A DNA stretch of 64,000 bases from Cinnamomum chago (GCA_038049695.1 CP142456.1:21982501-22046500), one strand, 5' to 3'; shown: positions 10,012 to 22,341, numbered from the stretch's first letter. The notes: generated from the letters alone by a model not told the origin. Numbers and translations: made by a program.

Positions 10012-12798
10012 ATTAGATCCCAGGCGACTGGTGCAGAATTCTGCACGTTTGTGACGATTGCTAGACAATCCCCTTCAATCTGAACAGCTGGTGCACCCAT
10101 CTCGCTAACATGGAAGAGTCCACGTTGTAAGGCTAGCAACTCGGCTTCTAGAGGGTGTTTGGCCTTTGCTTCCGCTGTATACGCCATGAGTAACTTCCCC
10201 AAGGGATCTCGTATGAGGCCACCAATTCCTGCTTTGCATGTGCCATCGAACGAACCATCAAAATTTAGTTTTAGCCATCCCGGTGGTGGTGGCAGCCACC
10301 AGTCTGGTGCTACCACCTGAGTGGTCTCTGGGCCTGTGTACAAACGAGACAAATTCCATTCAAGTACAGCGTTAGTGGCTTTGGAGTAAACATGGAAAGG
10401 GTTAACAGGATGATATTGAAAAATGTAATTATTCCTTGTTTTCCAAATATACCAAAAGACAACCACTTCAAGGGCTCGGAATTCTGGGGAGTCAATGTTC
10501 CAGAACCAGTAAGCTATATCTGAATTTGGCTGTGGAAATTGTGTTGAGGTAGGGAAAAGAGCCCATACAGATTGGGCAAAGGTGCATGAAGCAAAGAGGT
10601 GGTGTACAGTTTCCTCTTGCTGGGCACATAGGGGGCATAAGGGATTGACTGTTGATATCCAACGAGCAAGCCTCGCTCGAGTGGGTAGACGATCCAGAAG
10701 TAGCCTCCAACTGAAGAGTTTTAGCTTTTGGGGGACATCAACTTTCCATACTATGTGCCAGGGCAGTGATGGCCATATATGCCTAGGTAGGAGATGTTTA
10801 TACAAGGTTTTGAAGCGGCACGTCCCCGCTGGTTCCTCCTTCCAACATCGTAGGTCAGTGTGTCCCAAAGGAATTGATGAGATAATGCGGGCAACGTCTT
10901 CGAGCCAGAGTGCTCAAAGAAGGCAGACGTTCCAGACTGGCTGTTGATTAAGAGTCCTTTATAAGCTCTGCCACTGTCATTTGGTGCAGGTTTGGGATGG
11001 CAGGGATGGATGAGGTGGCGATTGTATTCGCGGAGCAGAGTAGACGAGCTCTCAACCTTCCCATCACTGGAATCCATTCTTCATCCAGAGCCTTAACGGC
11101 TGTCCCTGTTCCAATCGCCCATCTTTGGTGCTTAAGAACGGTATCTCTGTGTTTAATGATTGCTTTCCACGTGGATGAGTTGCCGGGCCGTGAGGGGCAT
11201 TGGTCGAACGATCTACCCCGGAGGTATTTATGTGAAAGCAATCTGGACCACCAAGCTTTGTTCTGGGTTAGAAAATGCCAGACCAAATGGGTCAGACCTG
11301 CTTGATTTTGCATGTCTACATCCCTGATACCCAGTCCCCCATCTGATGGTGGTTGGATAATCCGGTCCCAAGCCATTGGATGCCACCCCCCACACTGATG
11401 ATCCCCTCCACAAGAATGAGACCCGCGTGGAGCGAATCTGTTTAGCCCCGCTATGGGATAGTGCTTGTAGGCCTGTCCAATATTGGGGGACAGCGGTCAA
11501 GACCGATTGCACCAATACTCTGCGCCCCGCCAATGACAGCGCTTTCCCTCTCCAGTGGGCTATTCTCATTGATAGCCTAGAGAGCAAATATTTAGCTGTT
11601 CTGTGCCGTTGTGGGGTGGTGCCCATTTGCACTCCCAGGTAGCAGAAAGAGTCATTCACCGAATGGATGCCGAGCTCGTGTTGAACTATATTAATTTTAG
11701 CCCTGTCCGTATCTCGGCTAAAGGTGAGACTCTATTTCAAATAGTTTGTACACTGTCCGGCTTCAGCAGCATATTTCCGAAGAATTGATCGAACTGTTCT
11801 CGCCGCCGTGCATGATGCTCTGATGAAAAGAAGGGTATCGTCAGCATACTAAATGATCGGTAGGTGCTCGCCACCTGGGGCAATAGTAGGAAACAGAGCA
11901 GGTTTCCTTGTTGCGATGTCAGTGATCATTCGAGTTAGAGCTTCTCCATAGATAATGTACAGGTATGGGGATAGGGGGTTCCCCTGTCGCAGGCCTTGAA
12001 GTGGCTGGATGGGTTCAGTGAGATTGCCATTAATCATCACACGGTAAGTAAACTGTGGATACACAGGTCATGATCCGAGCAGTGAATTGAGGACTGAAAC
12101 CCATGTGCAAGAGACGTACAGTTCTGCAGGAAGGGCCAAGATAATTTATCATAGGCTTTCCTAATGTCCAATTTAATTGCGCAGTATTTTTTTCCTCCGT
12201 CTTGGATTGCTCATCATGTGCAGCAGTTCTTTTGCGATGACAATGTTTTCTACCGGCCTTCTCCCCAGGAGGAAAGCGCCCTGCATTTCCGATATGCAGG
12301 TATTCATCAACGGACGTATCCTATTCACCATCAGTTTAGAAATGATTTTGTATCTAACATTGCACAGGCTAATGGGGCGAAAATCCTCCAGTTTATATGC
12401 CCCAGCACGTTTTGGGAGCAGGATGAGATTGGTCGCATTAGCCTCAGGATTCAGACACCCCAGCCGGAAGAAGTCTTGGGTCATTTTTATAATATCTTTA
12501 CGAAGTATGTGCCAATATGGCTGGAAGAAAGCTGCATTCAAGCAGTCCGGGCCCGGAGCCTTGTCTTGGCCCATGGAAAAGACTGCTGTTTTAATTTCCT
12601 CCTCCAAAGGTATCGCCAGAAGATGTAAGTTATCTGCCGCAGTGACGACAGGGAGCAGAGCATTCGGCAGAGTGTGACTTACAGGAGCCAGAGATTCCCG
12701 ATCCGTGTATATGCTTTGAAAGAAAAGCTTGCAGTGTGCCAAAAGCGAGGTGACATCTGTGATGGTGAGACCCTGTTCATCTACCAGCTGATGAATGT
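10012..12798 (-). pseudogene. LINE ORF2 central part: reverse transcriptase, zf-RVT, RNase H
   Basis: Minus-strand reading shows the L1-type RT: KAPGPDCLNAAFFQ, then LILLPKRAG..LEDFRPISLCN, MQGAFLLGRRPVENI (12700-12230), GLRQGNPLSPYLY near 11975, and YADD at 11848-11837 preceded by TAG (11851-11849) where Gln is usual. A zinc-binding zf-RVT region (CPLCAQQEETVHHLFASC) follows near 10630-10580, then RNase H (LNFDGSFDGTCKAGIGGLIRD) near 10270-10200. It breaks at the Copia insertion and resumes at 4541. Frameshifts occur near 12173, 11660, 11230 and 10950. At its 5' side it meets the Tat LTR at 12799. Confidence 0.88.
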
Positions 12799-13495
12799 TG
12801 TGTGGGGACCATCCCATGAACCAAATCCCATTTTGGTTTCGGCAAAGCGCGTCAGCCTTGGTCTCGGCCTCGGACGCAGACCTCGAGCTGCCTCGGTTTC
12901 GGCACATCCTGCTGATATCGGAAGTGGGCAACCAGTTCGACCGCACTGCACCATTCGGTCTCGACTATACGGAGTTATGCAACCACATCCTTTGGCCACA
13001 GCCCCATCAGGACAAGGCCCAAGAAAGGGATTCGATGGGACCTCAGCCGCCAACAGGTCAGGGCGAGATCAGGCCCAATGTGACTGGCATTAAATGCAAT
13101 GTGGGCTGATCGGACCCTCATTAAATGCAATGAGGGCTGTGATGGACCCTCATTAATAACTCTATGGGCTGATAAGACCCCAGCAGTCAGATCACTGGGC
13201 CCATGGACGCAGGTATTGAGGAACTCTCTCATATAAGGTAGAGAGCCATCCAAAAATGAGGTATGCATATTCTCATACAGGCAACTATACTCTGTTCTTT
13301 CTTCTCCGATCAACTACCTGCACTAACTTAAGCATTGGAGAGCCCTGCGCTGCCCACAGCCAGGGTCCTTTGACGCCTTTTCCTTATTCTCCCCTTTCAG
13401 GTTCCCAGGTTAAACAAACAGTTCTTCTCTTGGTCTTTTGGATAAGTCCATTGAGGCACCTCTCTAAGCTTGTGAGTATATTTTCTGCACTTACA
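12799..13495 (+). repeat. 5' LTR of the Tat element (697 bp)
   Basis: It begins TGTGTGGGGACC and ends CTGCACTTACA. A TATA-like TATAAGG lies at about 13232-13238. It contains several near-repeats of the type CTCATTAAATGCAATGAGGG. It lacks a 17-bp duplication present in the 3' LTR. Confidence 0.92.
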
Positions 13496-13497
13496 AT

Positions 13498-13514
13498 TGG
13501 CGCCGTCTGTGGGA
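13498..13514 (+). other. Primer binding site of the Tat element
   Basis: TGGCGCCGTCTGTGGGA follows the LTR end after two bases. This primer-site string is common in plant Ty3 elements; which tRNA it matches would need an alignment. Confidence 0.8.
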
Positions 13515-13542
13515 AACGATTGGCATAATCTTCCCTATCACC

Positions 13543-15365
13543 ATGACGAGGAGAACTGCGAAAGGCGGAGAAACTTCCAAGACAAAGCGTACAGGACCGT
13601 CCTCTAACCTCCTACCTGCCAAGAAGAGGTCTGGGAAGCAACCAGTGGCAGAGGACGACGCCGAACGTGATCTCATCCTGATCAACGTTCAGGAGCGTGA
13701 CCTTCGCTCGGAGTCTGCTCCCCGGAGAGGAGATACCCAGCAGCAGCCTGCAGGTCTCCTGATGGGTCGAGACCAGCGGAGTAAGTCTCCAGTGGTCAAT
13801 GGACCACATCCCTCTGATCAGGTGGAGGATGTTGAGGATGCTGAGGATGAAGAATATAATCCTAGTGATGACTTCGACTCCACCCTTGAAGAGATTAGAG
13901 CACAGAATGAAGCTATCAAAGAAAGGGACGCTCTGATCCGCCAGCTCCAGCAACAGCTGGAAAGAGCTACTAGTTCAGCAAGACAGCAGCAGCACTCGCA
14001 GCGGCAGCGCGAGAGGAGGGTGTCTCGTGGTAGGCGCCCTGACTCCCCCGAGAAAGACTTGAAGGACCATCTGAATGCAAAAAGGCGCGACCGAACTCGA
14101 GATGAAGGTTCGAGCACCAGCCGCAGCTACTCGAGGAAAGTGACGGAGACCATTCCGGAGAGCAAGTTTAACAGCCAGGAGTGGCTGGACAAGCGCATCA
14201 AGCAGACAGTCCAGCGTAACCTCGATGTGGCCGGTCTCGCCCGAGACCAGCGGGAGGCCTGCGAGACAGTTGATCTCGGTACATCCCCCTTCTCTCGCGA
14301 CATCAGGAGATACCCCCTGCCAAAGAAGTTCACTGTACCAAGGTTCGTCACTTATGACGGGGTCTCGGATCCAGCAGCGCGTCTCAGGCACTTCTCCCAG
14401 AGGATGTCTGTCTGGGGAGACGAGGGTCATCTGAACTGTCGAGTCTTTTCCTCCAGCTTGGGTGACCTCCCCTTGAAGTGGTTTTGTGCGCTCCCGGAGG
14501 GGTCCATTTCGAGTTGGCAGCAACTCCAGCAGTCCTTTATGAAGAAGTTTCAGGCCTACAGAATCCTACCGAAGACAGATGCGGATATCATGGCCCTGAA
14601 GATGAAGCGAGAAGAGAACGTCACCCAGTTCGCAAAGCGGTTCTGGACGGTCTACAGCCAGATCGAGAATTCCAAGGACGAGGTTGCCATCTTCGCATTT
14701 CAGAATGCCTTGCTGCCAGACAGCGACCTTCGTAAAGATCTGGCCAGGAACCCGGTGTCTTCCATAGCGGCGCTCATGTCCATAGTCAACCGCTACATCG
14801 CCCAAGAGGACGACCAGGTCCGGGCTCGAGAAAACCATGGGGCCGCGCAGAAGGACCGAGGTGAGAGGCCCCCCAAGAGAGAGATGGGACCGTCCCGAAG
14901 AGATGAGTTCCGAAGAGATGAGCCAGACAGGCGTTGGGCGTCAGCTAGCTCGGCTAAGGCTCAGGCATTCACCTCGGCAAGAGCAAGAAGCCAAGGCTAT
15001 CCGAGGATGCTTACCGGGCAGTTAACACGATCTTTAAGGAGCCTATCCACAGGATCATGTACAAGATTAAGTCGAAGCCATACTTCAGCTGGCCAGAGCC
15101 CATGAGAGGTGATTCTTCTTTCCGGGATCAGACCAGGTTTTGTGCGTACCACAAGGAGAGCGGCCACAAAACTGAGGAATGTAGGATACTGCGGTCGCAT
15201 TTGGAAAAGCTTGTCCAGGAGGGACACCTGCAGGAGTTCGTCAAGACGGACACCAGGGCCGACACCCGAGCCCCGCGCCGAGACGAAAGAGGCCGCGATA
15301 GCGACGGGTCGGAGAAGATCATTAACGTCATCCATTTAGCTCCCCCGCCCAAGGGGAGTAACTGA
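13543..15365 (+). pseudogene. Tat-type gag
   Basis: The ATG at 13543 opens a basic, charged N-terminus with an acidic segment and a Q-rich coiled-coil-like stretch (about residues 125-150). A retrotransposon gag domain follows (RLRHFSQRMSVWGDEGHLNC, LPLKWFCALPEGSISSWQQL, then KREENVTQFAKRFW). A frameshift near 14990-15050 moves the frame. The continuation (KEPIHRIMYKIKSKPYFSWP at about 15035-15100) includes a zinc-knuckle-like CAYHKESGHKTEEC near 15145. It ends at a TGA at 15363-15365, after which the same frame continues into the protease. Gag forms the particle shell in an active element; this copy is broken. Confidence 0.85.
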
Positions 15366-16028
15366 GCTCGTGCCGAGGCCAGGCAGGCCTCTCACAGTAA
15401 GCAGGTCATGGCCGCCGAACTCGGCTCAGCTCCGAAGAGGGCTCGGAGGGAGCGGCCTGAAATCAGGTTCACCGATGCAGACTTGGAAGGGGTACAACTT
15501 CCCCACAACGACCCGCTGATCGTCACTCTGAAGTTTGATTGCTCTAAGCAAGGCGTGAAGGATTGCACCGTGAAGAAGGTCCTCGTCGACCCCGGCAGTT
15601 CCTCCGAGATCCTCTATTTCGATAGTTTCCGAAGGATGGGACTGACGGAAAATGATCTGCAGGAGGCCCGAATTCCCCTCATTGGCTTCAACGCCAAGCC
15701 AGTATACCCCAAGGGAAAGGTGACGTTCAAGGTCGAGGTCGGTGGCGCGTCTGTTGAGACAACCTTCATGGTGGTTGACGCACCCTCGCCTTACAATGCT
15801 ATAGTTGGCAGGTCTTGGCTCCATAGTCTGGAGGCAGTCCCTTCCACTCTCCACCAGAAGCTGAAATTTTCGTGGGGAGGGAAGGATGGCCGAGTTGAAA
15901 TCGTCACAGTCAGAGGAGATCAGCAGACAGCCAAGCAATGTCTGACAGCTGTGGTATCCGGAGAGCGAGAGCCCAAGGAGGTTAACATGGCCGAGATGGA
16001 GAAGAGGCTGGAGAAGAGAAGAAGCTAG
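15366..16028 (+). pseudogene. Tat-type aspartic protease region
   Basis: In the same frame as the end of gag, the segment contains LVDPGSSSEILYFDSF near 15583-15630, the protease active-site region. Tat elements often deviate from canonical D-T/S-G here; this copy reads DPGSS. FMVVDAPSPYNAIVGRSWLH near 15767-15826 is the conserved second part (YN-I-GR-WL). The frame ends at 16028; RT resumes in another frame at 16208, so a frameshift lies between. Confidence 0.85.
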
Positions 16029-16207
16029 ATGAGGTCGGCCAGGACCTGGAGAGCAAGAGCGTGGAGGACCTGACCGAAATCAGGATCGACTCACAAGATC
16101 CGGAACGATTCTTCTTGCTCGACAGTCAGCTCGGGGAGTAAGAGAGGTTCGAACTGGTCCAGTTCCTGGAGCAGAACAAAGAAGCCTTCGCCTGGACGCC
16201 TCAAGAA

Positions 16208-17416
16208 ATGTTCGGCATCGACCCGGAGGTAATATGCCATAAATTGAATGTGGACCATAACTATAAACCGGTGATGCAGCGAGCCCGCAGGACTGGGGTG
16301 CCACAAATCGAGGCCGTGGTCGAAGAGGTGGATAAACTGCTCGAGGCTGGCGCCATCAGAGAGGTCCAATACCTGACTTGGCTAGCCAATACTGTGGTCG
16401 TCAAGAAGAAGACTGGCAAATGGAGGGTGTGCGTCGACTTTAACGACCTGAACAAGGCCTGTCCCAAGGACAGCTTTCCCCTTCCAAAGATCGACCAGAT
16501 GATTGATGCCACAGCCGGACACGACAGAATGAGCTTCCTCGATGCATATCGCGGCTATCACCAGATACCACTATTTGGGCCGGACGATGAAAAGACAGCC
16601 TTCATAACACCCAGAGGCACATACTGTTACAAGGTGATGCCGTTTGGGCTGAAGAATGCAGGAGCCACCTACCAGCGACTCGTCACCAAGATGTTCCACG
16701 ATCAGCTCGGCAAAACTGTTGAGGTCTACATTGACGATATGGTAGTCAAGTCCAAGCAAGCGCAAAACCATTTGGCAGACCTGACTGAAGTCTTCGACAC
16801 TTTGAAGAGGTTCAAGCTCAAGCTCAATGCCTCCAAGTGCGCCTTTGGTGTCGGTTCCGGCAAATTCCTGGAAAGCTTGGTCACACGCAGGGGGATTGAG
16901 GCAAATCCAGATCAGATCTCGGCTATCCTCAGAGTGCAGAGTCCCACCTCGGCTAAGGAAGTCCAAAAGCTGACCGGAATGGCAGCCGCACTGAATCGGT
17001 TCATCAGCAGATCCTCAGATAAGTGCCGGCCTTTCTTTCAGCTTCTTAGGAAGAATTTTAAATTTCAATGGACTCCAGAATGCGACCAGGCGTTGCAGGA
17101 GCTTAAGGCCTACCTTTCTTCACCCCCTCTACTGTCAACTCCGGTCCACGGAGAGTTTTTGTATTTATACCTCGCGGTTTCGGATCATGCGGTCAGCTCG
17201 GTCCTCCTCCGAGAAGAGGATAAGGTTCAGAAACCAATCTATTATACGAGCAAGACCCTGATTGATGCCGAGACGAGATACTTGCCACTCGAGAAGCTCG
17301 CGCTGGCACTCGTTAGTGCCTCGCGGAAGCTCTCTCATTTCTTTCAAACACATACCATAGTGGTTGTTACGGAACATCCACTTAAGTCTGTTTTCAGAAA
17401 AGCTGACTTTTCTTGA
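16208..17416 (+). pseudogene. Tat-type reverse transcriptase and start of RNase H
   Basis: A 402-codon stretch covers the whole Ty3 RT: KWRVCVDFNDLNKACPKDSF (near 16420), MSFLDAYRGYHQIPL, FGLKNAGATYQRLV and the catalytic VEVYIDDMVVKSK near 16722-16758. The linked RNase H domain follows, with FLYLYLAVSDHAVSSVL and PIYYTSKTL. It stops at TGA (17414-17416) inside otherwise continuing homology (RWAVELGQYEIQY follows in frame). All RT motifs are intact in this stretch, but upstream frameshifts prevent a full polyprotein. Confidence 0.93.
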
Positions 17417-18009
17417 AGGATTTCAAGATGGGCTGTCGAACTGGGGCAGTATGAAATTCAGTATCGGCCCAGGACAGCGATCAAGGCCCAGGTACTGACG
17501 GATTTCCTTGTCGAGTTCAATTCGAGTTCGGCACCAACCCAGCTCGGCACCGAACTGGGGGGCAGGGAGCACGGGGCGTCCATGGGTTCTAAACAATCAC
17601 AAGGCCAAGCCCTCACTCCAGTTTGGAAAGTCTTCGTCGACGGGTCTTCCACCTCGAGAAGAGCCGGGGCAGGAGTTGTCCTCCAATCGCCAGAAGGGCT
17701 GGTCATCGAGCAGGCTCTGACCCTGGATTTCAAGGCCTCTAACAATGAAGCTGAGTACGAAGCCCTAGTAGCCGGACTGAACAGCGCCAAAATCCTAGGA
17801 GCTCAACAGCTGGTGGTCTTCAGCGACTCACAGTTGGTGGCAAATCAACTGGCTGGGGACTACTAGGCTCGCGACGATCGGATGACCGCGTATTTAGCCC
17901 TGGCAAAGAAGCTGCTCTCACAGTTCCAGTCAGTCGAAATCAAACAGATAGGCAGAGAATCAAACTCTCATGAGCTCCATCCACCTCGTGAGCTCATGCC
18001 TTTGCGAAC
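17417..18009 (+). pseudogene. Additional RNase H domain of the Tat element
   Basis: After QYRPRTAIKAQVLTDFLVEF, a second RNase H-like domain reads KVFVDGSSTSRRAGAGVVL (near 17624), NNEAEYEALVAGL (near 17741) and VVFSDSQLVANQLAGDY (near 17814). A second RNase H between RT and integrase is a known feature of Tat elements. TAG at 17864-17866 interrupts it. The duplicated phrase CTCCATCCACCTCG..GAGCTC at about 17970 and 18080 suggests a small internal duplication. Confidence 0.82.
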
Positions 18010-19365
18010 TTGGCCTCAGCCGTCGAAGTAGGAAGAAAAAGAAACATCGAAGTGGAATCGTTGGCCGCGCCCAGCATTGAGCTCCATCCACCTCGGGAAG
18101 TGTCTTGTGTCGACCGCGGCTCGAGTTGGATGGACCCCATCATAGCCTACCTTAAGGACGACAAGCTTCCCGAAGACAGTGGCGAGGCCCATCGTGTCAG
18201 ACTCAAAGCAGCTCGGTCCTGGTTGTCTCCCGAGGTCAAGCTCTACAGGAAGTCGTTCTCAGGCCCGTACCTCCAGTGCGTGCATCCAAGCAGAGTCAAA
18301 GACTTTCTCTTTGAAATACATGAAGGGATCTGCGGAAGCCACATCGGAGGAAGATCCCTAGCTTACCGGGCTATCAACCAGGGTTACTGGTGGCCGTATA
18401 TGCAGAAGGATGCGCAGGTATACGCGAAAAAATGCGAGAAGTGTCAGAAATTCTCCCACTCTCTCCATCAGCCAGCGCAGGACCTCAGTTCGCTTTCTAG
18501 CGCTTGGCCATTCGCCTAGTGGGGACTCGACATAGTGGGACCACTCCATCGAACCCCAGGAAATAAAAGGTGGCTGATAGTAGCCACGGATTACTTCACC
18601 AAATGGATCGAAGCGGAGCCGCTGTCCTCTATCACGGAGTAGGATTCTAAAAACTTCATCTGGAAAAACATCGTCACAAGGTTCGGCATCCCCAGAATAT
18701 TGATCTCGGACAACGGGACTCAGTTCGATTCCAACCTCTTCAGAAGCTTCTGCCAGGAGCACGGCATCCGCAATCACTACTCCACCCCGGCCTACCCACA
18801 GAGTAATGGTCAGGCAGAAATTTTCAATAAAGTAGTGCTTGACGGGCTGAAGAAACGGCTTGACAGAGCCAAAGGAAGATGGGTAGAAGAGCTCCCGAGT
18901 GTCCTATGGGCCTACCAAACGACCCCAAGGCGGTCCACTTCGGCGACACCTTTCTCCCTAGCCTACGGAATGGAGGCCGTCATTCCCTTAGAAATTGGCC
19001 TCCCTACTCTAAGGTCCGAACTCTTCGACCAGGGCCGAAATGAGACTCATCTAGATGTGGAACTGGACCTGGCCGATGAACGAAGAGAAGCAGCAGCAAT
19101 TCGACTTATAGCCTATCAGCGGCAACTGGCCAGAGGCTATAACCAGAGAGTTAGGGAGAGGAAATTCTCGGTGGGAGAGCTGGTCCTTAAGAAGACACTC
19201 CCGGGAGACAAGGACCCGAATCAGGGTAAGCTGGCGCCGAATTGGCACGGACCGTTCAAAGTGACTTCCATTGCTGGGTAGTCAGCTTATCGACTTGAAG
19301 ATATGGCAGGAAAACAGCTACCGAGACCATGGAACGCGTCTCACCTCAAGAAGTTCTATTTCTGA
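18010..19365 (+). pseudogene. Tat-type integrase
   Basis: A zinc-binding HHCC region includes HEGICGSHIGGRSLAYRAIN and CEKCQKFS (18322-18460). The DDE core follows: DIVGP and VATDYFTKWIEAEP (18528-18620), ILISDNGTQFDS (near 18700) and YPQSNGQAEIFNKVV (near 18795). The C-terminal part runs to HLKKFYF and the stop at 19363-19365. In-frame TAG stops occur at 18517-18519, about 18641 and about 19279. Integrase would insert the cDNA; this copy is inactive. Confidence 0.9.
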
Positions 19366-19443
19366 AACCTGTACCCTGTATTTATAAAAGTTCAATGAAA
19401 GAGAATTTCCTGTTAAGAGGACCAGCAGTTCGGCTACGACTGA

Positions 19444-19842
19444 TGATGAGATCGTCTAGGGTCGGCTACGTGCCACCCAGGCGTGAAGCCTCCGGGCCAA
19501 TGATGAGATCGTCTCGGGTTGGCTACGTGCCGCCCAGGCGTGAAGCCTTCGAGCCAATGATGAGATCGTCTCTGGTCGGCTACGTGCCACCCAGGCGTGA
19601 AGCCTCCGGGCCAATGATGAGATCCTCTCGGGTCGGCTACGTGCCACCCAGGCGTGAAGCCTTCGGGCCAATGATGAGATCGTCTCGGGTCGGCTACAAG
19701 CCACCCGGGCGTGAAGCCTCCGGGCCAATGATGAGATCGCCTCAGGTCGGCTACGGGCCACCCGGGCGTGAAGCCTTCGGGCCAATATAGAAGGTCGTCT
19801 CGGGTCGGTTTGATTGCCCAGGCGCAAAGCCTTTATGGCCGC
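19444..19842 (+). repeat. 57-bp tandem array (six units plus a decayed seventh)
   Basis: Units start at 19444, 19501, 19558, 19615, 19672 and 19729; a diverged seventh begins near 19786. Each contains GATGAGATCGTCTCGGGTCG, then a CCAGGCGTGAAGCC core. Units alternate between CCTCCGGGCC and CCTTCGRGCC endings, so the real period is a 114-bp dimer. The array lies just after the integrase stop, in the non-coding stretch before the antisense gene. Confidence 0.9.
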
Positions 19843-20227
19843 TACCGATGCCGCTCGTGTTCACCAATCCGGGCGCGATTCCAGTTCGGCCCCGGCCAAA
19901 TTTCACCCCAATTTACCGAGGTGAATAATATCCTTAGGGTTGAGGGTTGACAAGCGCCCTTAGGTTTATACGTCACTCATGACTAGTCCTAAACTGGCCG
20001 GTCTACTCCTACCGAACTCATCTACTTGTGAAAATTAATAGCGAGTCATAAGGAAACAGAATTCGAAAACAAAAAAAACATTATCTGAGGCAAAAAGAAA
20101 ATTTCATTCACGATTCCAAAAATTGTACATTCAATTGCGAAAATTGTACATCCCAAAACTACAAATTCACAATGCGACAAAAGTGACAAAAGGAGATTAC
20201 ATTTTTCATAGACAAAAGAAGCAAAAT
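19843..20227. other. Spacer between tandem array and antisense gene 3' end
   Basis: Unassigned sequence; the half near 20050-20225 is AT-rich and lies 3' of the antisense gene stop, where its terminator or 3' UTR would be. No motif could be fixed. Confidence 0.4.
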
Positions 20228-22341
20228 TCAAGACGACCCGGCCTCGGTGTCTTCAATAATAACAACTGCAGCATCGCTTGTCGTAGTGGCTTCGGAAGGT
20301 CTCGGGGCCGCGTCGGCGGGAGCCTCTGGTGGTGGAGGAGCGGGAGTCTCCAGCGGAGGAGAAGCTGGAGTCTCCGGCGGAGAAGCAGGAGTCTCCGGTG
20401 GAGGGGAGGCGGGAGCCTCGGCAGGAGCTAGGGGCCCGAACTCAGGCGGGTTCAAATACAACGGGTGATCTTCTTGAACCCCCATCTCCTTAAGCACGGC
20501 ACGACAGCCGAGATGAAACAACTTCCGGCTCAGCTGCTTAATCTGAGCGGTGTAGTTCCTCCCCATGTCTGCTGTCCCCTCGAGGAAGGCGGCGTCGACT
20601 TCAGTTTGTTTCGTCGCAAGGAGTTCCTCCCGCGCTTTCTTCTCCCGCTCCAGCTCGGCCGCCAACTCGGCCGACCTCTCCATCTCGGCGTTGGGCGTCG
20701 AGCTCGGCCCTCTTGGCCTCGACCTCCTTCAGCTCCTCGCATTTGGCCGACAAAGCAGATTTGGCCTGCTGCTTTTCGCCAGCCAGGCGGCCGAGCCGAG
20801 CATCTTCCTCCATGATCCTGTTCAGGATGAGAGGAAGCCTCTGGACGGCCTGCAAAGAAAACAAACGGGATTAGGAAATGAACAGAGAATCCAGAACCAC
20901 TGCTACTTAAAAAACTCAACACTTACCAAGAGGGAGTGCTGCAATGTCCTCATCAGCAGCTGAGTGCTATCCTCCACCTGGTGCCTCTCCACGTCTTTGG
21001 GGAGCGCACAGGCCCTGCTGAGAGCCGTAATCACGGCCGAGTTTCCGACCACTTTATCCTCGACATTTAGTGGCCTCCCTGGCCACAGTTCAAGGTCTGG
21101 CACGAAGGCCTCTGGTTCGGCCGAGGCCACGACGAGGGGCAGCTCGGTTGACCGCTCCTCCAGACCCCCAGCTTGGGTCTGTTCCTCTTCAGTTGCTCTC
21201 TCCCTCACCGCCCTAAGGGGCCGCGGCTGATCCTCTCTAATAGGGGACTTCCCCTTGGACCTTTTTCTTGGCCTCTCCGTTTCTTCATCGGCAGAGGGTC
21301 GGGTCCCGGAGTTCGGCGGTGCAACATGAGCAGCAGGGGGAGGTCTGGCCACGACAGATGCCGTCGCCTGCTCGCCGAATAGGGCGTCCTCCAGATTTAA
21401 TGGCTGGTAGGCCGGTCTGCGTCTTCCCATTTCCTCTGAGGAAGAGTAGTTCTCAATCTCCCTCAAGGGATCGTTTTCGGCACCAGCGGTCGAGGTGGAA
21501 GCCCCAGCGCCTGAAACGACCCTGCTCGCGTTTTCGGCTAAGGCGAGGACGATCTCTCCGGGGCGGCCCGATTTCCGTGTATAGGACATGTACTTCGGCT
21601 CGTACCCGAGCAGCGAGAAGGCAACCTTGTTGTGGTGGCCTCGGTACCGGTAGATTTTATCCAGCCAGACCTTGTTCCTCCGCCAACGATCTAGCTGGGC
21701 GTCTCGCCTTCGCTGGTGGAGGCCTGCATAAGAAAAGAAAAGGATTAGAACGGAGCGGATAAGGATGCAAGTCATAATCCGAAACCCGGTAGAAGGGACG
21801 GGGCGTTACTCGGTGGTGTCCCGAAGAACCGCGGAACTTGGATTCTCCATGCAGTCTCGGATTCGGTCCCCCCGAACTCCCAATTGCCAGAGACAAATAG
21901 TCGATCAACTCCGGCATATTTATTCGAGTCCTCCAAGGCCGTGACGAGGGGTGAACACTTTGCTTTGACACGAAGGTAATATGTGCTGCCTTCTTGGGTT
22001 TTGCAGAGGTCATAAACATCCTTAATATCATGGACGCCGAACTCGATTCCTAGGATCCTATTCAGTTCGGCGACGCCCATGATGATCTTGAAGCCGTTGG
22101 GCATCAGTTGGCACAGACATAGGTTCCATGCTCGGAGGCAGGACCTAAGAAGAGGATGAAGGGGGAATCTAACCCCACCTTCAATAATGGCAACGAGGGG
22201 GAATGACATCCAGCCCTGGCTAAAAACGTGGCCGGATGACCTATCGGAAGCCTTCACTTGGACATCCTCCGGGATCTTGAAGGCCGCCTTGAGCTCTGCC
22301 AGGGCCGAATGGGAGTCAATCCAGTGACTATAAGCCCCCAT
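20228..22341 (-). pseudogene. Spliced antisense gene of the Tat element (Transposase_28-like)
   Basis: Three exons fit on the minus strand: 22341-21786, 21723-20927 and 20849-20228. Exon 1 starts MGAYSHWIDSHSALAELKAA and carries GVRFPLHPLLRSCLRAWNL..CQLMPNGFKIIMG, the hallmark of the plant 'putative gypsy type transposon' family (Transposase_28). Exon 2 has WRRNKVWLDKIYRYRGHHNK and a basic, NLS-like PRKRSKGKS. Exon 3 is a coiled coil (EEDARLGRLAGEKQQAKS, then ELEREKKAREELLATKQ) with a Pro/Ala-rich tail. A 1-base-type frameshift near 20690 breaks exon 3. Function is unknown; such genes occur antisense in the 3' region of Tat elements. The splice sites are good, so it was once a real spliced gene. 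Confidence 0.78.
20850..20926 (-). other. Intron 2 of the antisense gene (77 bp)
   Basis: On the minus strand the donor is CTTG/GTAAGTG and the acceptor TTTCTTTGCAG/GCC, a near-perfect plant intron, phase 0. Intron 1 (21785-21724, 62 bp) has a weaker GTTTCG donor and TTATGCAG acceptor but restores the frame (Gly split across the join). Confidence 0.85.
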
